Under the pieces are notes generated by a model. That model did no database searches and was not told the origin of the DNA. It saw only the letters and a list, made by a program, of their open reading frames with translations. Position numbers and translations under genes: made by a program. A stretch of DNA of 6,910 nt, from the NCBI GenBank assembly GCA_937906915.1, contig CALCUU010000315.1:1-6910 (forward strand). The letters run 5' to 3'. This DNA is from an uncultured Phascolarctobacterium sp. GTDB lineage: Bacteria; Bacillota; Negativicutes; Acidaminococcales; Acidaminococcaceae. Positions 5,966 through 6,910 of this stretch are shown here, piece by piece. Position 1 is the first letter of the stretch; each line of letters begins with the position of its first letter.

Positions 5966-6910
5966 TTAGAAAAGGCGTTTAGAGCGAATCTTTCTATAAT
6001 CAAAAACGATGTCAAATGCACCAACATAAACTATGATTTGAGAGAACAAGGGAATGAAGAACATTAAGCCTGTTGCCATGTGTGCCCACCAAGCAGGTTT
6101 CTTTTTATTTTCTACAAACCAGTAGATGAGGCAAATGCCTTGGAGCACCAAAAGGAAGCTTGTTACAGTCTGCACGTTTACAGAAAGATTATACATCCAG
6201 CTGTCCCTATCATTTAAATAGAAGTAAGTTACTGCAAAGAGAGATGCAGCGTAAGGGAATAAAATCCAGCCGGGAACTTGCAGTTGGGTAAAGGGCGGGA
6301 AGGGTTCAAAGGTTTCACCCAGCTTCGCCAAAATTTTCTTTGCAGCCCAATAGTTGATGAACGCCAGCACAGGCGCACTTACAAGGAAAGCACCGGGCAT
6401 AATAATGCGCATCATGCTCATAAAATCTGCGGAGCCTTGAATAGCAGTCTTAATATCTGCTTCGGACATGCCTTGCTCACGATAGTACACGGCAAGTTCG
6501 GTCAAGCTTTGGTTAAAGGAAGTAAACATCATCTCGATGGGGTTAATGCCCAAAACGGCAAAGCTCAGTACCACGTTGATGATAAGCGCCAAAACTGCAC
6601 CAATGCTGCCGAAGAACATCAGCTTCATGGGAGGCAGGCGACGACGCATGCATTCACCCAAGATAATGCCCATCAAACCAAAGATTGCCACCAAGAAGAA
6701 AGCGTTAATGGGGCTGATGACAATGGCGATGATAATGCCTGCTACGATAAGGCTCATCAAGCTCCATTTTAAACCGTGGCGCATACCGCAGATAATGATT
6801 GGCAAGGGCCACACGAAATTTACGAAAGCGCCTGCAACGGGCACATACATACTAATCAAAGCCATAACAATAGCAATGGCAGCCATAATGCCGGATTCTA
6901 CCATGGCGGA
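5966..6910 (-). CDS. yybS: YybS family (DUF2232) multi-pass membrane protein, start probably outside the window
   Basis: At least 312 residues from the ATG at 6902-6904; the frame continues open to the window edge (codons for S and A precede it). About eight hydrophobic segments are visible: roughly 5-25, 26-40, 47-65, 67-85, 97-118, 165-187, 213-230, 245-263 and 275-297 (the second is short). A soluble stretch at about 121-165 contains YYREQGMSEADIKTAIQ, and the C-terminus FDYRKIRSKRLF is basic and presumably cytoplasmic. YybS/DUF2232 proteins are encoded next to gdpP and rplI in many Firmicutes. Their function is not established; a distant likeness to membrane components of ECF-type uptake systems has been suggested. 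The opening MVESGIMAAIAIVMALISMYVP resembles the family N-terminus minus its first few residues, and no ribosome binding site fits in the 6 nt shown. I infer that the true start lies to the right of the window. The stop is 17 nt before gdpP, so it is the same operon. Confidence 0.85.
   Translation of the reverse strand, partial: SAMVESGIMAAIAIVMALISMYVPVAGAFVNFVWPLPIIICGMRHGLKWSLMSLIVAGIIIAIVISPINAFFLVAIFGLMGIILGECMRRRLPPMKLMFFGSIGAVLALIINVVLSFAVLGINPIEMMFTSFNQSLTELAVYYREQGMSEADIKTAIQGSADFMSMMRIIMPGAFLVSAPVLAFINYWAAKKILAKLGETFEPFPPFTQLQVPGWILFPYAASLFAVTYFYLNDRDSWMYNLSVNVQTVTSFLLVLQGICLIYWFVENKKKPAWWAHMATGLMFFIPLFSQIIVYVGAFDIVFDYRKIRSKRLF

Noticed and set aside
6278..6772. Plus-strand open frame of 164 codons opposite the yybS-like gene
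   Set aside because: His/Gln/Asn-rich translation typical of the antisense of a membrane protein gene; no recognisable domain.

Overview
The window looks like a chromosomal segment from a bacterium of the Firmicutes (Bacillota). The order yybS-like (DUF2232), gdpP, rplI is typical of that phylum, and the ribosome binding sites are strong purine-rich Shine-Dalgarno sequences. The protein style and the moderate G+C of the housekeeping genes would fit a class such as Negativicutes, but that finer placement is only an impression. Every gene I can support is on the minus strand, so transcription runs from the right end of the window to the left.

Right part (6910 to 3446): a YybS/DUF2232 membrane protein, probably starting just outside the window, is followed after 17 nt by gdpP, a membrane-anchored PAS / degenerate GGDEF / DHH-DHHA1 cyclic-di-AMP phosphodiesterase. 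The end of gdpP overlaps the start of rplI (ribosomal protein bL9) by 29 nt. These three genes are so tightly packed that they are almost certainly one transcript linking second-messenger turnover to a ribosomal protein gene. The replicative helicase gene (dnaB/dnaC) that often follows rplI in Firmicutes is not here.

Middle part (3445 to 593): an 11-bp GC-rich hairpin lies just after rplI, very close to the next start codon. Then come two metallopeptidases of the M20 superfamily, 14 nt apart: a carboxypeptidase G2-like enzyme (389 aa) and a RocB-like protein (516 aa, GTG start). A convincing intrinsic terminator (12-bp stem, GAAA-capped loop, U-tract) closes this unit at 602-631. Either the peptidases are expressed by read-through past the rplI hairpin, or a promoter that I could not identify drives them.

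Left part (592 to 1): a visibly AT-rich accessory module. A near-consensus sigma-70 promoter overlaps a perfect 8-bp inverted repeat (probable operator) and drives a HigB2/RelE-type toxin gene. Three nt after its stop, the N-terminus of a putative HigA-type antitoxin begins; it runs off the left edge. Hand counts of sample blocks give 37 G+C in 120 bases (31%) at 181-300, 37 in 60 (62%) at 2761-2820 and 34 in 60 (57%) at 4921-4980. This suggests that the toxin-antitoxin module was acquired next to the end of the peptidase unit.

I saw no RNA genes, CRISPR array, insertion sequence or phage gene. Nothing here clearly amounts to an undescribed system. The most notable points are the compact promoter/operator of the toxin-antitoxin locus, its divergent partial antitoxin, the hairpin-gated attachment of two M20 peptidases to the gdpP-rplI operon, and a RocB homologue with no arginine-catabolism neighbours.
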